Made by a program: the position numbers and the translations under genes
Notes under the pieces: generated by a model
Told to the model about the DNA's origin: nothing
What the model saw: only the letters and a program-made list of their open reading frames with translations
Database searches by the model: none
Assembly (NCBI GenBank): GCA_965243825.1
Contig: CBDEVT010000001.1
Coordinates: 1,488,001 to 1,552,000, forward strand
Length of the DNA: 64,000 bases
Direction: 5' to 3'
Origin: JAJCYX01 sp965243825
Lineage (GTDB): Bacteria > Chloroflexota > Dehalococcoidia > Lucifugimonadales > Lucifugimonadaceae
Part shown: positions 49,608 to 59,128 of the stretch, piece by piece
Layout: every line of letters begins with the position of its first letter
Numbering within the stretch: position 1 is the first letter of the stretch

Positions 49608-52439
49608 ATGATTCGAATCACTACACGGTTAATCTCGATCGTTCTGTTCTCGATCTTCGCATTCAACATCGCCTGTTCTAGCCCCTCTGACGATCCCAGC
49701 AACGCCACACCAACCTTCGCTGACCAAAGCGGGGCTAATCCGACCGCTGAGGTCACGTCATCGACCAGCACTCCAGTCCGGCCGAATGCAGTTCCAACGT
49801 GGACTCCTGCTCCGTCGTCTGGGCCAGCGGTGCCGGTCGATCCATCTTCAACCGCCACATCAGGTGCATCGCCAACCACTCAATCTGTAACCCTCTCGCG
49901 CCCTGCTTTGCCAACGCGCCCGGTGACTTTCAGCGTAAAGGTGCCAGCTAATACGCCTTCAGAAGATGATGTGTACGTGATGCTTCACTCGGTTGACGTG
50001 CAGTTCACAACCGGGCATGTCCAGTTACAGCAAACTGGTCCCGAGACCTATTCGGGAACGGTTGAGGTGCCTGAAGGTGCCATGTTGCGCTATGCGTACG
50101 ACCGTTGGAACGAAGAGGGCTGCTGCGCTGCGGCCCGAGTCACCCGTGAGTCGCTCTTCACCGGAGACGCAATTGGCTACCGATTGCTGCTCGTTGGACC
50201 GGATATCGAGCATGTCGACGACACCGTTCCGCAATGGAACGACATTGGCAGCGAGTTCACGCAGGCTGAAGTAGAAGGCCGTGTCATCGACGATGACACG
50301 GGCATGCCTTTAATGGACGTTGACATCACAGTCGCCGGAGTCCACGTGGCGAGTCGTTACGACGGCACCTTTACAGTACCGGGAGTGATTCCAGGAACGC
50401 ATCGACTCGTGGCGTACACCGTAAAGGGCGACTTCGGCGCCGTGCAGCATCAACTGGAAGTCGGCGAGGATGGCATCAGCGGACTTGAAATCCGCATGAA
50501 GAAGGCTGAGACGACAGCAGTGGAGTTCTCAGTACATTTGCCTGCCGAAACGCCTCCTGAAGTTGGAGTGTTCCTGGCTGGCAACCTTTGGCAACTTGGT
50601 GCCCGTCCATCGTTCCCAGCCAATGAGCCGGCTGTCCCAAGTGGCATCAGCATGCCGGAGATGGTGCGCGCCGGTGATGTTGCTCGCTTGACGGTCGAGT
50701 TACCGGTGGGAGCGTATGTCGAATACTTCTACACGCTCGGCTCAGATGTTTCTACAGAGGGTGCTTCGCACAATCGCAGGTTCCGGAGCTTCGTCGTCGA
50801 ACCAGACCAGCCTGTACGGAATGATGCGGTGGATTACTGGGGCAATGACGGATGGCCTCTGGTAACACTCCGAGTCACCGTGCCTGCGAACACCCCTGAA
50901 GGTGTGCCGGTTTACCTGAGAGACGGCCCTACCTACCGTATGCACCAGATTGGACCATTTGAATACATCACGGCGGTGGGATCGCATCCGCCAGGAGCTG
51001 AGTACAGGTTCAGAATTTCACTTGGCGACGATCACAATGGCGCTGATGGCTCTCCGGAACTAGAGGATTCAGGAGACCGAGCGATCGTCTTCCCGGAGAG
51101 TGACACAACGATCAACGTCAACGTATCCAAGTGGGCGAATCTTCCAGATCCAACTCTGCGAGCCGCAGGAGGATCGCTGACGGTTAAGTTCAGGCTGTCA
51201 GTACCGCTTGAGACACCTGACGATGCGACTATCGTGCTCATGGGTGACCGTCCTGCTGTTGGCTCGGAGGGCACTGTGATGACGCAGGTGCCGGGCAACC
51301 CCTGGATGTATGAAGCGGACGTGAACTTTGGACACGATGGACTTCTCCGGTACCGGTATGCAATCGAAGGAACGGGACTCAGCAGCAAGGAATTAACCGT
51401 AAATACCGACTATCACGGTCAACAAGTCAACGATTTCGTAGTCTCGTGGGGCGATCCGCCAGCGGCGCGGGATGGATGGGTTTCAGGCATATATATGCCT
51501 GACTTCTGGTCAGAAGGATTCTTACCAACTTCCGATTCCGCCTTCTCAGCCGCAATTGAAGCGAATGGCGAATGGGTTGCCATCTCCTCAGTGTGGAGCT
51601 TCGGTCAGATCCAACCGCTGCCTTACCTTGAGTCCCGCCCGGTACGCACATGGACGGTGCTGACTCCGATCGAAGACATCAGGGCACAGGCTGCTATCGC
51701 CCGTGCGAACGGACTCAAAGTCTTCCTCGCCCCGCAGATGAACCCGGAGATCCATCCGGACTGGCAACAGCAGACTGTCGACGCTGGATCCCGAGAATGG
51801 TGGGGACAGTGGCTTGAGCAGGCAGAAGCTCAATGGATGTGGAACGCTGTTGTCGCTGAGGAGATCGAAGCTGAGCTGTTGATGCTGCCCGGTTATGTCT
51901 TCCACGTCTTCCCGCCTCCGGCGTTTTTCGCCGATCCTGACTACGCGCCAGAGTTCGATCTCAAAGTACAGGCGATGATCGCGAAAGTGCGCGGGGTCTA
52001 CTCGGGCAAGATTCTCATCAGCGGAAGCCAAACTGAATATGACTTTCCTAGCCTTGCTGACTATATAGGCGTTACAACCTACGATCTTGGCGTGCCTGAA
52101 CTACCAGCTGCGGCAACTTTTGAGCAGCTTGAGGCGCACTATTCGGATCGATTTGAACAGGACCTTGATAACAGGTGGGAGCGCTGGGGCAAGCCGGTGA
52201 TGTTCTACACGATCCACGCTCCTGCCAGAGCGCAAGCAGGGGACGAATTCGGCCAGCTGTTTCAGGCAGCCGCACACGAAGCGATGTTCCAGCAGATTGA
52301 GGCAAGGCCGTACGTCGTAGGCGCGTTCACGTGGGCATTCGACATGGTGGGCGCTACCGATTTCGAGACAGACGGGGTGCGGGACCGCGCGGGCGAGGCC
52401 GTTTTGGCGAAGTGGTATGCACGCCTTAGCGGCAACTGA
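49608..52439 (+). CDS. Multidomain lipoprotein with repeated CBM-like domains and a GH-like TIM barrel
   Basis: A 943-residue surface protein. Lipobox Cys23 (FNIAC) is followed by a Pro/Thr/Ser linker. Four related beta domains begin near residues 104, 301, 415 and 522, each with the pattern V-x-V-P-x-x-T-P (VPANTP, LPAETP, VPANTP, VPLETP), as in CBM20/CBM48-type carbohydrate modules. A carboxypeptidase-regulatory-like Ig domain (EGRVIDDDTGMPLMDVDITV) lies between the first two. The C-terminal third (from about 622) looks like a TIM-barrel glycoside hydrolase (FLAPQMNPEI; DYIGVTTYDLG; WGKPVMFYTIH). Polysaccharide binding and attack is inference. Confidence 0.68.
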   Translation: MIRITTRLISIVLFSIFAFNIACSSPSDDPSNATPTFADQSGANPTAEVTSSTSTPVRPNAVPTWTPAPSSGPAVPVDPSSTATSGASPTTQSVTLSRPALPTRPVTFSVKVPANTPSEDDVYVMLHSVDVQFTTGHVQLQQTGPETYSGTVEVPEGAMLRYAYDRWNEEGCCAAARVTRESLFTGDAIGYRLLLVGPDIEHVDDTVPQWNDIGSEFTQAEVEGRVIDDDTGMPLMDVDITVAGVHVASRYDGTFTVPGVIPGTHRLVAYTVKGDFGAVQHQLEVGEDGISGLEIRMKKAETTAVEFSVHLPAETPPEVGVFLAGNLWQLGARPSFPANEPAVPSGISMPEMVRAGDVARLTVELPVGAYVEYFYTLGSDVSTEGASHNRRFRSFVVEPDQPVRNDAVDYWGNDGWPLVTLRVTVPANTPEGVPVYLRDGPTYRMHQIGPFEYITAVGSHPPGAEYRFRISLGDDHNGADGSPELEDSGDRAIVFPESDTTINVNVSKWANLPDPTLRAAGGSLTVKFRLSVPLETPDDATIVLMGDRPAVGSEGTVMTQVPGNPWMYEADVNFGHDGLLRYRYAIEGTGLSSKELTVNTDYHGQQVNDFVVSWGDPPAARDGWVSGIYMPDFWSEGFLPTSDSAFSAAIEANGEWVAISSVWSFGQIQPLPYLESRPVRTWTVLTPIEDIRAQAAIARANGLKVFLAPQMNPEIHPDWQQQTVDAGSREWWGQWLEQAEAQWMWNAVVAEEIEAELLMLPGYVFHVFPPPAFFADPDYAPEFDLKVQAMIAKVRGVYSGKILISGSQTEYDFPSLADYIGVTTYDLGVPELPAAATFEQLEAHYSDRFEQDLDNRWERWGKPVMFYTIHAPARAQAGDEFGQLFQAAAHEAMFQQIEARPYVVGAFTWAFDMVGATDFETDGVRDRAGEAVLAKWYARLSGN

Positions 52440-52444
52440 TCCCT

Positions 52445-53902
52445 TTACTGACGTAGCAGGCTCAGGAAGATTGTCGCCAGTCCCAGATAGAACAGGCCAC
52501 CAGCGATATCCGTGAAGGTGGTCAACACGACTCCGGATGCTGTCGCTGGATCGATCTTGAACCTGTTCATCGCCATCGGAACAAGAACACCGACGGACGC
52601 GGCGACGAAGTAGCTTCCCAGCATAGCGGCGAAGACAACCAGTCCCAGGTAAAGGTCAAAGCGCCAAAGTCCCACAACCGCGGCCATCAGGAACGAGACT
52701 GCGCCCCCATTGATGGCGGCAAGTATGTATTCGCGCCTGAGCAACCGCATTGTGGAACCGGTCGTTATCTCCTCAAGCGCAAGTGACCGCACCACAACTG
52801 TCGTTACCTGTGTGCCTGCGACTCCTGCCTGGTTCATGACCATCGGCATGTAGACGGCGAGGATGGCGATCGTGTCGAGCGTGTTTTCGAATAGAGACAG
52901 AATCGAGGCGACGACCAGAACAGTTACGATGTTTACCACAAGCCATGGCAAGCGACTACGTATAGAGGTGATCACCGGCCCCTGTACCGAGTCCTTCCTG
53001 CTTGTGGCAGCAAGCCGAAACATATCCTCAGTCGCCTCTTCTTCAACCACCTGCATCAGGTCTTCAACTGAGATCGTGCCTTCGATTCTGCCGTTGACAT
53101 CGACAACCGGGATGCTCCGAAGCTCGTAACGCGCCATCACTCGCGCCGCCTCTTCCTGGTCAGTCCCTGTCTGCACCGAGATCACGTCTGGATCCATCAC
53201 ATCGCCGACCAGCGAACCCGGTTCAGCGAACACGAGATCGGGCAGTTCGAGACTGCCGACGAGTTCATGGGTCTCCGAGACAACGAAGAGTTCTCTGAGA
53301 CTGGACGTGCTTAATCCGGAGGTCCGGAGCATGTTTATGGCGTGTGGAACAGGCCAGACGTCCCTGAGAGCTACGAAACTGGTGGTCATCAGACCACCGG
53401 CATCGTCATCCCGGTAAATAAGCAGGTTGCCAATAGACGAACGGTCCGCCATTCGCATCAGGATCCGGCTTGCCTGCTCCCATCCGATGCCGCGAAGAAC
53501 GTCAGCGGCGACATCTGGTTCAGTTCGGTCCAGTACAGCGGCGAGTTTTCGGGGTGACACGAGTCCAGCGAACTCAATCGCGTCATCCGCATCAAGGTGT
53601 TCCATGAATGCCGCGATTTGGTCTTCGGGCATTGAGGGTAGTAACGCCGTACAGACTTCAGGATCGAGTTGGGCGACGACGATGGCCTGATCAGGAGGCC
53701 TAAGATCACCGATTTGCGGCGCGACCACCGTCGGATCAGTCCCACCAAGAATCTGCTCCTCAATGGCCTGGCTAATCACCGCCAGTTCATCAGCAGTAGG
53801 TGCCGGAATATCGCGCGATTCATTGAACACGTCGAAGCTTGATTCTTCGATGTTTGCAGTGTCCCGCAGTCCGTCTTGTTCCTGGCCAGGAGGAGTAACC
53901 AT
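52445..53902 (-). CDS. mgtE: MgtE-family magnesium transporter
   Basis: A 485-residue Mg2+ channel/transporter. The N-terminal MgtE_N superhelix (about 30-160; LLPSMPEDQIAAFMEHLDADDA) is followed by paired CBS domains (about 165-295; IPVVDVNGRIEGTISVEDLM) and five membrane helices (about 315-485), with PMVMNQAGVAGTQ matching the conserved pore motif. The N-terminal and CBS parts sense cytosolic Mg2+ and gate the pore. It converges with the large lipoprotein gene, 5 bases apart. I looked for an M-box riboswitch in the 182 bases upstream and did not see one. Confidence 0.93.
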   Translation of the reverse strand: MVTPPGQEQDGLRDTANIEESSFDVFNESRDIPAPTADELAVISQAIEEQILGGTDPTVVAPQIGDLRPPDQAIVVAQLDPEVCTALLPSMPEDQIAAFMEHLDADDAIEFAGLVSPRKLAAVLDRTEPDVAADVLRGIGWEQASRILMRMADRSSIGNLLIYRDDDAGGLMTTSFVALRDVWPVPHAINMLRTSGLSTSSLRELFVVSETHELVGSLELPDLVFAEPGSLVGDVMDPDVISVQTGTDQEEAARVMARYELRSIPVVDVNGRIEGTISVEDLMQVVEEEATEDMFRLAATSRKDSVQGPVITSIRSRLPWLVVNIVTVLVVASILSLFENTLDTIAILAVYMPMVMNQAGVAGTQVTTVVVRSLALEEITTGSTMRLLRREYILAAINGGAVSFLMAAVVGLWRFDLYLGLVVFAAMLGSYFVAASVGVLVPMAMNRFKIDPATASGVVLTTFTDIAGGLFYLGLATIFLSLLRQ

Positions 53903-54084
53903 GGTCGTGATCGAATCAGGTCGGAACGGTGATTTCGGGCATTTGGCTCTGAACGATCTAGGGCTGCTGCTGCACGAATAGTCAAAGCCAGCTACATGTT
54001 ATAGAGCAAGCATCAACGCGACATGTGCCGCAATCGAAAAAGGTTGTAAGAGATGTTTCGCCGGATCAGGACAACAAAAGGTGG

Positions 54085-55002
54085 TCAGACAGACCATCGC
54101 ACCAGCCAGGGACGGTGCGGTGTTGCCCACTTGAACCGAAGGCCATCATCTGTTTCTACAAGTCCCTCTTCGAGCACTGCCTTTAGCCTGTTCGCACTTT
54201 CTGAGGAGCTATCGGCGATCATCAGCCGAGCCATCGACTCCTCGTACGCAGATTCAAAGTCTTTGAACGGACGCGATTCCCACTCAGAAAGTGGCTCCGT
54301 CGAGAATTCGATTCCCAACTCATTCAACACGGCTTTTAGTTCGCCAAGGGAAGGCAATGCAATTCGTTTTACACCGTACACCGGCTCCCAGAGAGGAGAA
54401 TAGTTCGACATAGCGGGTTGATCGAATACGACGACCAGAACATATCGTTTTGATGAGTCAGTGAGTTTTCGCAGGAAGGCTTCAATGTCTTCGGCGGTGT
54501 AGATCACGTGCGCACAGATCACCACATCATGCGGCTCAACTGCGGCGTCCTCCCACCGATCGCTAACGACCGAGACGTTTTCGAGTCCCCAGGCTTTCGC
54601 CTGTTCGGTCAGGCGGTTCCGCATGGTTTCTGAGGGCTCCACAGCGGTGACGTGTCTGCAGTGATCCGCCAGCGGAATTGCAAGTCGGCCTGCTCCTGCA
54701 CCTACGTCAAGCACCGAATCTTTCTCACTCACATATTGCAGCACCGCGGCATAGGTTTCGTCCTGAAACGCCTTTTCACGAGTCGTTGGAGCAAACCTGT
54801 GCGCAAGCTTCTTCCAGTGGTCAGCGTTCGGATCATCCGACCTGAACCGGTCGGCCTGTTCGTGCTCGGTGCGGACCGTTGCTGCCCAGCGCTTTATCGC
54901 CGATAGATCATCTGGAATCTGAGAATTACTCAACGGATACCTCGCTGAAGGTCGGCTGAAGTGGTTCGACGCAACCATAGACGCTTCAACTACGTCTAAC
55001 AC
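54085..55002 (-). CDS. Class I SAM-dependent methyltransferase
   Basis: A 305-residue protein with a methyltransferase core: motif I VLDVGAGAGRLAIPLA, motif II VTAVEPSETMRN, and VICAHVIYTAEDIEAFL. A roughly 90-residue N-terminal part may recognise the substrate. No further family assignment is safe. GTG 55002 is the longest start; ATG 54978 is possible. It is divergent from an SRPBCC gene 46 bases away, and 182 bases lie between its stop and the mgtE start. Confidence 0.85.
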   Translation of the reverse strand: MLDVVEASMVASNHFSRPSARYPLSNSQIPDDLSAIKRWAATVRTEHEQADRFRSDDPNADHWKKLAHRFAPTTREKAFQDETYAAVLQYVSEKDSVLDVGAGAGRLAIPLADHCRHVTAVEPSETMRNRLTEQAKAWGLENVSVVSDRWEDAAVEPHDVVICAHVIYTAEDIEAFLRKLTDSSKRYVLVVVFDQPAMSNYSPLWEPVYGVKRIALPSLGELKAVLNELGIEFSTEPLSEWESRPFKDFESAYEESMARLMIADSSSESANRLKAVLEEGLVETDDGLRFKWATPHRPWLVRWSV

Positions 55003-55048
55003 ATTAGGACCATTGGTATTTGCATGAAATCCACTGAAATGACGCCGG

Positions 55049-55672
55049 GTGAGTAGAATGCCGCGAGATCGAGTAAGTTCGCATGACGCTTCCGGAGCAG
55101 ACCTAAGGGTCTTCCAGCAAAGTCAAACCGTGCAAGAGATGCTGAACAACAGTCGAACTGCCTATCGCGGGCACTATGAAATAGAGATATTTGCTCCGCC
55201 TGACAAGGTGTGGGATTGGATGAGTCGCGTCGATATGTGGCCAACGTGGCGCCAGGATGTGAGCTCGGCCTACTGGGTCAACGGTCAGGGGCAGAACGGC
55301 ACGCTGAAGTGGCGGCTGCGCAAATTCATCGGGTTCACCGCAGATGTAGCGGTCTGGCGTCGTGAACGAGAGATGTCCTGGGAAGCCGTCAGTTTTGGAA
55401 CTCGCGTCGCATATTCGGTCGTTATCGATGGCGACTATCGCAGCACGGAAGTCAGTCTCGAAGTTGCTGGAGACGGAGGGCTTCTGCGATTCTTTCCAAC
55501 TCGGGCGCTGTTCCTGCACAACCTGAACCGTTCCAATGAGATCTGGCTAGGAGCTTTGAAGACCAAGCTCGAGGCGGGCAAAGATGACTCTATGTCTCCG
55601 CCTCCTGGTCTCGAAGATCCGTATTCAAACAGTGTCCGACTCCCGTCCGAGCTGGACAAATTCGACCGTTAA
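55049..55672 (+). CDS. SRPBCC-family (START-like) protein
   Basis: A roughly 207-residue protein with a lipid or small hydrophobic ligand-binding START-like fold: HYEIEIFAPPDKVWDWMSRVDMWPTWRQDVSSA at the front, SWEAVSFGTRVAYSVVID in the middle and a C-terminal helix (NLNRSNEIWLGALKTKLEAG). Members include polyketide cyclases and ligand carriers; no active-site residues mark an enzyme. The start is uncertain: GTG 55049, ATG 55058 and ATG 55139 are in frame, and homology begins after the last. Confidence 0.75.
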   Translation: MSRMPRDRVSSHDASGADLRVFQQSQTVQEMLNNSRTAYRGHYEIEIFAPPDKVWDWMSRVDMWPTWRQDVSSAYWVNGQGQNGTLKWRLRKFIGFTADVAVWRREREMSWEAVSFGTRVAYSVVIDGDYRSTEVSLEVAGDGGLLRFFPTRALFLHNLNRSNEIWLGALKTKLEAGKDDSMSPPPGLEDPYSNSVRLPSELDKFDR

Positions 55673-55797
55673 CCACCGTTTGCTGACGCCCTGCTGTAAC
55701 CTTTGCCGAATGTGCAGTTCCGGGGCGCCCACGCTCGCAGTTAATCAGCGAACGTCTGTCCCTTGAAAAACAGCAAGTGCAAGGACAGATGTAGCAG

Positions 55798-56661
55798 ATG
55801 ATTCTTGGTGTAGCAGGCCTTGTAGGTGGAGATTGGCGCAGTATCGACCGGGCGACACTCCAGCGTGCGGCCGATCTTGAGTTCAAGACAGTCCAGATCC
55901 GTCCCGACGATCCCTACGGCGCGACCGATGACGAAATCAATCGCGTTGCTGACCTGTACGAAGAGTTCGGCTTTCCCATGGCGCAATCGGTCGGTAACTA
56001 TGGCAACGGACTGTGCTCGGAGGACGAGGACGAACGCTCGGAGAAGATCGCTTTCGTTCAGGAGATGGTGCGCTTCAGTGCGAAGCTAGGCTGCCCGAAC
56101 ACCTATTTTCGTCCGGGGAGCATGAACCCGAACGGCGCGTGGTTGCCGCATCCCCACAACCGAGATGCTGACGTATTCGACCGGCTGATTGATAGCGGTA
56201 AACGTATCTGCGAAGTAGCTGAGGGTGAAGGTGTTGAGATCGCCATCGAAGGTGGAGTGGTTTGCCCTGTGTACTCAGCGCAGCGAGTCAGAGATCTGAT
56301 AGATGCGGTCGGATCACCGGCGCTCAAGTTCAACATGGACCCTGTCAATTTCATCGGTTCCATTGAGCAGGCTTATGACAACACTGCATTATTGAACAGC
56401 TTCTATGACCTGCTGCCCGACCGTATCCTCGGGGCGCACGCTAAGGATTTCACACTTGTCGATGGGCTGCTGCCGAAATTCGAAGAGACGATAATCGGTC
56501 AGCCCGAAAGCATGCTGGACCAGGAAACGTTCTTAAACGGCATGCAGAAGGTCTGCCCGGAAGCCCACATATTGATTGAACACCTTCCTGACGACAAAGT
56601 CCCGCTTGCCGCTGAAGGCCTCAAGCAAGAAGCAGTTAATGCAGGGATTTCCTGGGACTGA
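55798..56661 (+). CDS. Xylose-isomerase-like TIM-barrel protein A
   Basis: A 287-residue sugar phosphate isomerase/epimerase (AP endonuclease family 2 fold). Metal-ligand type positions are visible: VEIAIEGG (Glu), KFNMDPVN (Asp), GAHAKDFTLVDG (His, Asp). These enzymes isomerise or epimerise keto sugars and inositol derivatives. ATG 55798 follows AGATGTAGCAG. It is followed by an SDR, a second TIM-barrel gene and a HAD phosphatase on the same strand with short gaps, a set typical of sugar or polyol catabolic operons. Confidence 0.82.
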   Translation: MILGVAGLVGGDWRSIDRATLQRAADLEFKTVQIRPDDPYGATDDEINRVADLYEEFGFPMAQSVGNYGNGLCSEDEDERSEKIAFVQEMVRFSAKLGCPNTYFRPGSMNPNGAWLPHPHNRDADVFDRLIDSGKRICEVAEGEGVEIAIEGGVVCPVYSAQRVRDLIDAVGSPALKFNMDPVNFIGSIEQAYDNTALLNSFYDLLPDRILGAHAKDFTLVDGLLPKFEETIIGQPESMLDQETFLNGMQKVCPEAHILIEHLPDDKVPLAAEGLKQEAVNAGISWD

Positions 56662-56711
56662 TCGATCGTTCCATTTGCTGAAGACACTGAAACCGTTACC
56701 GAGGAACCGAA

Positions 56712-57458
56712 ATGCCCGTTGATTTGAGTGGAAAACGCATGATTGTTACCGGTGGAGCCACCGGAATTGGGCGCGCTGTTGCCATTCGTTCTGCAGTCTA
56801 TGGAGCGAGGGTGGCATTGCTCGATGTGAATGATGGCGATGGACAGGAAACGATCAACGACATCGCAGAATCAGGTGGAAATGCGCGTTACTGGCACGTG
56901 GATGTTCGAGAGAACGATGAGGTTTCCAGCGTTGTCTCTGAAGCCAAAGACTGGATGGGTGGCGTTGACGTACTGGTTCATCTTGCAGGCGTGCTGCAAG
57001 GTGCTTCCGTGGAGCTCGATGAGTTCCCTGAAGAAACCTGGGACACGGTACTTGATATCAACCTCAGAGGGACATTTCTGATAACCAAGCATGTTTCTGC
57101 CGTGATGAAACCGCAGCGTAGCGGAACGATCATCCTTGCCTCCTCAGGCGCGGGAGTACATGGTGGCTCATCGTCCTTCGCATATGGTTCATCTAAAGGC
57201 GGAGTTCACGGTCTGACTCTTGTTATGCAGAACGCCCTGGAAAAGTATGGGATCAGGGTAAATGACATCCTGCCCGGAGCCGTGAAAACCCCGCTCAAGG
57301 TAGCTCAGGTCAAGACCACCTTTGACAAGACCGGTGACAAAGAGACGTTCGATGACACGATGGACAAGCTGGTTTCGCCGGACGACGTTGCGAAGGTCAT
57401 CACGTTCATGGCTTCAGATGAAGCCAGAGTGCTGCGGGGCAGCGTCCGTACGGCGTAA
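56712..57458 (+). CDS. SDR-family oxidoreductase
   Basis: A 248-residue classical SDR. The NAD(P) site TGGATGIGRAVA is N-terminal, catalytic Ser in ILASSGAG and Tyr/Lys in YGSSKGG, followed by the typical GAVKTPL turn. It oxidises or reduces a secondary alcohol on an unknown substrate, plausibly the product or substrate of the flanking TIM-barrel enzymes. GAGGAAC ahead of the ATG is a strong ribosome binding site. Gaps are 50 bases upstream and 14 bases downstream. Confidence 0.9.
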   Translation: MPVDLSGKRMIVTGGATGIGRAVAIRSAVYGARVALLDVNDGDGQETINDIAESGGNARYWHVDVRENDEVSSVVSEAKDWMGGVDVLVHLAGVLQGASVELDEFPEETWDTVLDINLRGTFLITKHVSAVMKPQRSGTIILASSGAGVHGGSSSFAYGSSKGGVHGLTLVMQNALEKYGIRVNDILPGAVKTPLKVAQVKTTFDKTGDKETFDDTMDKLVSPDDVAKVITFMASDEARVLRGSVRTA

Positions 57459-57472
57459 GAAAGGTCTTGAAC

Positions 57473-58294
57473 ATGAGCCTTAGAGACAGAATTGGTTTCG
57501 ACGCCGGCGGTACGAAACTGGAAGACGCGATCGAATGGGCGATTGCAAACGAGTTCTACTTCCTTGACTTCAATGCGGACTCTGGCCCAAATCACATGGA
57601 GAGCTGGAGTAGAGATCGAATCAAAGCGGTGAGGGAGACTTGCGAACGAAATGGCGTTTCGATCGGACTGCACACCCTTTCCGCAGTGAACATCGCAGAA
57701 ACCTCTCCATACGTCTCACGAGCCGTTGACGAGTACCTGAGAGCCAGCATCGACCTTGCGAATAACCTAGGGTGTCAGTGGACCGTGGTTCACGCCGGAT
57801 ATCATTTCTCCGGTGACGTGGAAGCACGCACAAGGGCGTCGCTGGACAGACTTCAGCGAGCGGCCAAGTATGCATCAGATACAGGCGCACGTATTCTGCT
57901 CGAGAACCTGAACTTCGAGCCTGAGCACGCTGAGATCCATTACATGGCGCATACAGTCAAGGAGTGCAAGTTGTACTTCGACGAGATCCCGGCTGACCGC
58001 CTTGGTTGGGCATTCACAGCTAACCACTCACATCTTGTTCCCGAAGGAGTGAACGGATTCTTCGAGGCTTTCGGGATCGATCGTGTCGGCGAAGTCAGGC
58101 TTGCCGACAATACCGGCGAATACGAGGTCCATATGATTCCAGGTGAAGGAACGCTGGACTTTTCGTCGATGTTTGAGAGCCTGGAATCAGCCGGTTACAA
58201 CGGCCACTACAGCATGGCGTATGGCACTCCCGATCAGAAGCTGGCATCACGCGAATGGCTGGTGCAGCAGGCTGGCGAGAACGCCGGCAAGTGA
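57473..58294 (+). CDS. Xylose-isomerase-like TIM-barrel protein B
   Basis: A 273-residue sugar phosphate isomerase/epimerase, only distantly like protein A. Metal-ligand candidates: ILLENLNF (Glu), GWAFTANHSHL (His), EVRLADNTGEYEVHMIPGEGTLDF (Asp, His, Glu) near the C-terminus. The frame is open to a TTG at 57467, but AAAGG at 57459-57463 fits ATG 57473. The stop overlaps the GTG start of the HAD gene (GTGA), so it is coupled to it. Confidence 0.82.
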   Translation: MSLRDRIGFDAGGTKLEDAIEWAIANEFYFLDFNADSGPNHMESWSRDRIKAVRETCERNGVSIGLHTLSAVNIAETSPYVSRAVDEYLRASIDLANNLGCQWTVVHAGYHFSGDVEARTRASLDRLQRAAKYASDTGARILLENLNFEPEHAEIHYMAHTVKECKLYFDEIPADRLGWAFTANHSHLVPEGVNGFFEAFGIDRVGEVRLADNTGEYEVHMIPGEGTLDFSSMFESLESAGYNGHYSMAYGTPDQKLASREWLVQQAGENAGK

Positions 58295-58998
58295 CTCCCC
58301 GCGTCGTCTCGTTTGACGGGGACAACACGCTATGGGATTTCGAAGTGGCGCAACGCCACGCCCTTTCCAGGGTCCGAGAGCACATTTCTAATTACGGACC
58401 AATTCACCCTGTGCCTGATGTCGATCAGATGATCGCTATGCGCGAACAGGTTGGCCAGGAATGGGGTGAAGAGTCAGCATCACTTCGGCAGATGAGACGT
58501 GAAGGTATACGGCGTGCAGTGAAGGCCGCCGGGATTCATCCTGCAGAAGATATCGTCGGGAACCTGTTCGAAATCTTCATGGACACACGGGACGAGGCCA
58601 TCACCCCGTATCCGGATGTTCCCGACACATTGAGCAGTTTGAAAGCCAATGGCTGGACCACCGCGTTGCTGACGAACGGAAACGCCAATGTTCTGGCTTC
58701 CGGAGTCGCTGATCTCCTGGACCATCTTCTTTATGCGGAGGAGATCGGCACGCGTAAGCCGAACAGTGGCGCATTCGAGGCCGTGAGCCTTGCTACAAAT
58801 TGCGAGCTTTCCGAAATAGTCCACGTTGGTGATTCGCTAGAGCATGATGTCGCTGGTGCGCTGAACGCCGGTGTGACCGCAATCTGGCTCAACCGCGAAG
58901 GCGTGGCAAACTCAGGTTTGGTAGAACCTCACATTGAAATCTCGACCTTACGAGACCTGCCGGGGATCCTCGCGGAGATCCAAGAGGTCCACCGGTAA
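58291..58998 (+). CDS. HAD-superfamily phosphatase
   Basis: A 235-residue HAD hydrolase. Motif I is FDGDNTLWDF with nucleophile Asp (GDN in place of the usual DxD, so the second Asp is kept two residues on), motif II LLTNGN, motif III Lys in TRKPNSGAF, and motif IV VGDSLEHDVAGALNAG. It likely removes phosphate from a sugar phosphate or related metabolite. The frame is open upstream to 58255, but homology starts at TPRVVSFDG and GTG 58291 overlaps the stop of the TIM-barrel gene, so I use that start. Confidence 0.88.
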   Translation: MTPRVVSFDGDNTLWDFEVAQRHALSRVREHISNYGPIHPVPDVDQMIAMREQVGQEWGEESASLRQMRREGIRRAVKAAGIHPAEDIVGNLFEIFMDTRDEAITPYPDVPDTLSSLKANGWTTALLTNGNANVLASGVADLLDHLLYAEEIGTRKPNSGAFEAVSLATNCELSEIVHVGDSLEHDVAGALNAGVTAIWLNREGVANSGLVEPHIEISTLRDLPGILAEIQEVHR

Positions 58999-59128
58999 CA
59001 GCTATTTATCGGGTCCGTCACACCCATGATCTGACCGGTGCCAGCACGAATCTATTCGTATCCTCGTACGTGTATCGTTGGGAGGCTGTCTAGTTGGCAG
59101 TCCCGACTGTGTTGCAACCGTTTTTTCA

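Noticed and set aside
53903..54084. Possible M-box magnesium riboswitch ahead of mgtE
   Set aside because: The length would fit, but the conserved M-box segments could not be found on the minus strand and no long stem was seen.
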